The translations under genes were made by a program, and so were the position numbers. DNA of 64,000 nucleotides from Stappia sediminis (GTDB lineage Bacteria > Pseudomonadota > Alphaproteobacteria > Rhizobiales > Stappiaceae). The DNA lies in assembly GCF_009826895.1 (NCBI RefSeq), contig NZ_WUMV01000001.1, forward strand, positions 671,413 through 735,412, read 5' to 3'. Below, one piece after another: positions 63,836 through 64,000 of this stretch. Every line of letters starts with the position of its first letter. Within the stretch, counting starts at the first letter, position 1. The notes under the pieces were generated by a model. It worked only from the letters and a program-made list of their open reading frames with translations, searched no databases and was not told the origin of the DNA.

Positions 63836-63849
63836 TTGACCATTGTCAA
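63836..63849. promoter_or_regulatory. NnrR/DNR/FNR-type box upstream of nirE
   Basis: TTGACCATTGTCAA, two perfect half sites TTGAC / GTCAA with 4-base spacer, 63 bases before the nirE start. It matches the nosR box at 37938 and suggests shared control by the same CRP/FNR-family regulator under low oxygen or NO. Confidence 0.85.
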
Positions 63850-63900
63850 GACGGTCGGGCATGCGGCGTTTTGTCGATGATTTTTCGTGAAGGCCGCCCG

Positions 63901-64000
63901 AAGAAAAAAAGCCCCCCCCCCGGGCCGGGGCGGGCCTCCCCCGAGGGACGGCGGCGGCGCGGCGGGCCGCCGCCCCCCGCCCCCCCCGTTGCCTCGAGAA
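63901..64000. other. Homopolymer-rich terminal sequence, likely assembly edge
   Basis: About 100 bases with runs of A and of 8-10 C, plus GGGCCGGGGCGGGCC-type repeats, and ending in GCCTCGAGAA. Composition and texture differ sharply from everything else in the window. No gene or signal is recognisable. It most likely reflects poor sequence at a contig end and not biology. Confidence 0.6.

Noticed and set aside
1..64000. tRNA, rRNA, CRISPR arrays, insertion sequences, prophage genes
   Set aside because: No cloverleaf, regular repeat-spacer pattern, transposase, integrase or phage structural gene was recognised anywhere in the window.

Overview
The window is about 64 kb of high-GC DNA. It fits an alphaproteobacterium, most likely of the order Rhizobiales. 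Reasons: a RIME-like intergenic mosaic repeat, the DUF2336/Hpt/response-regulator gene set, a class I PHA synthase, many ABC and TRAP uptake systems, and a denitrification set of the Paracoccus/rhizobial kind. No rRNA, tRNA, CRISPR array, transposase or phage gene was seen. The genus cannot be named from the sequence alone.

Left part (1-11.5 kb), housekeeping and accessory genes: a truncated DUF2336 protein, an Hpt phosphotransfer protein, a CheY-like regulator, NAD kinase, CutA, a SulP-type anion transporter, a small XRE regulator, two periplasmic c-type cytochromes, PHA synthase and a DMT-family exporter. A LysR gene then faces an 11-gene catabolic operon (11.5-20.8 kb). That operon encodes a polyamine-type ABC importer, a class III aminotransferase, a beta-keto acid cleavage enzyme (BKACE), a GNAT acetyltransferase, an acetylpolyamine-amidohydrolase-like deacetylase, an FAD amine oxidase-like protein and RidA. 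Its substrate is not known to me, and it is the best candidate here for an undescribed pathway.

Middle (20.9-32.4 kb): a chemoreceptor with a separately encoded periplasmic partner, a thioredoxin-like protein, a methyltransferase, an HxlR regulator, and the transglutaminase / circularly permuted ATP-grasp-alpha-E / transglutaminase-amidoligase trio, a widespread but poorly characterised peptide-ligase-type system.

Right part (32.6-63.8 kb), two denitrification blocks separated by a catabolic locus. First come napEFDABC (periplasmic nitrate reductase, minus strand) and nosRZDFYLX (nitrous oxide reductase, plus strand), divergent around a small 72-aa gene. At the far right, nirE-nirC-nirF-nirDL-nirGH-nirJ-nirN plus a CbiX-like chelatase (minus strand) make heme d1 for cytochrome cd1 nitrite reductase. 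nirS itself is not in the window. Perfect or near-perfect TTGAC-N4-GTCAA boxes sit upstream of nosR and of nirE, so an NnrR/DNR/FNR-type regulator probably controls both. Between the blocks (46.9-55.8 kb) lies a probable quinate/shikimate catabolic locus: two-domain 3-dehydroshikimate dehydratase, a TRAP transporter, two GntR regulators, type II dehydroquinase, a Gfo/Idh oxidoreductase and an HpcH/HpaI aldolase. The last ~100 bases are extreme homopolymer-rich sequence and look like a low-quality contig end.
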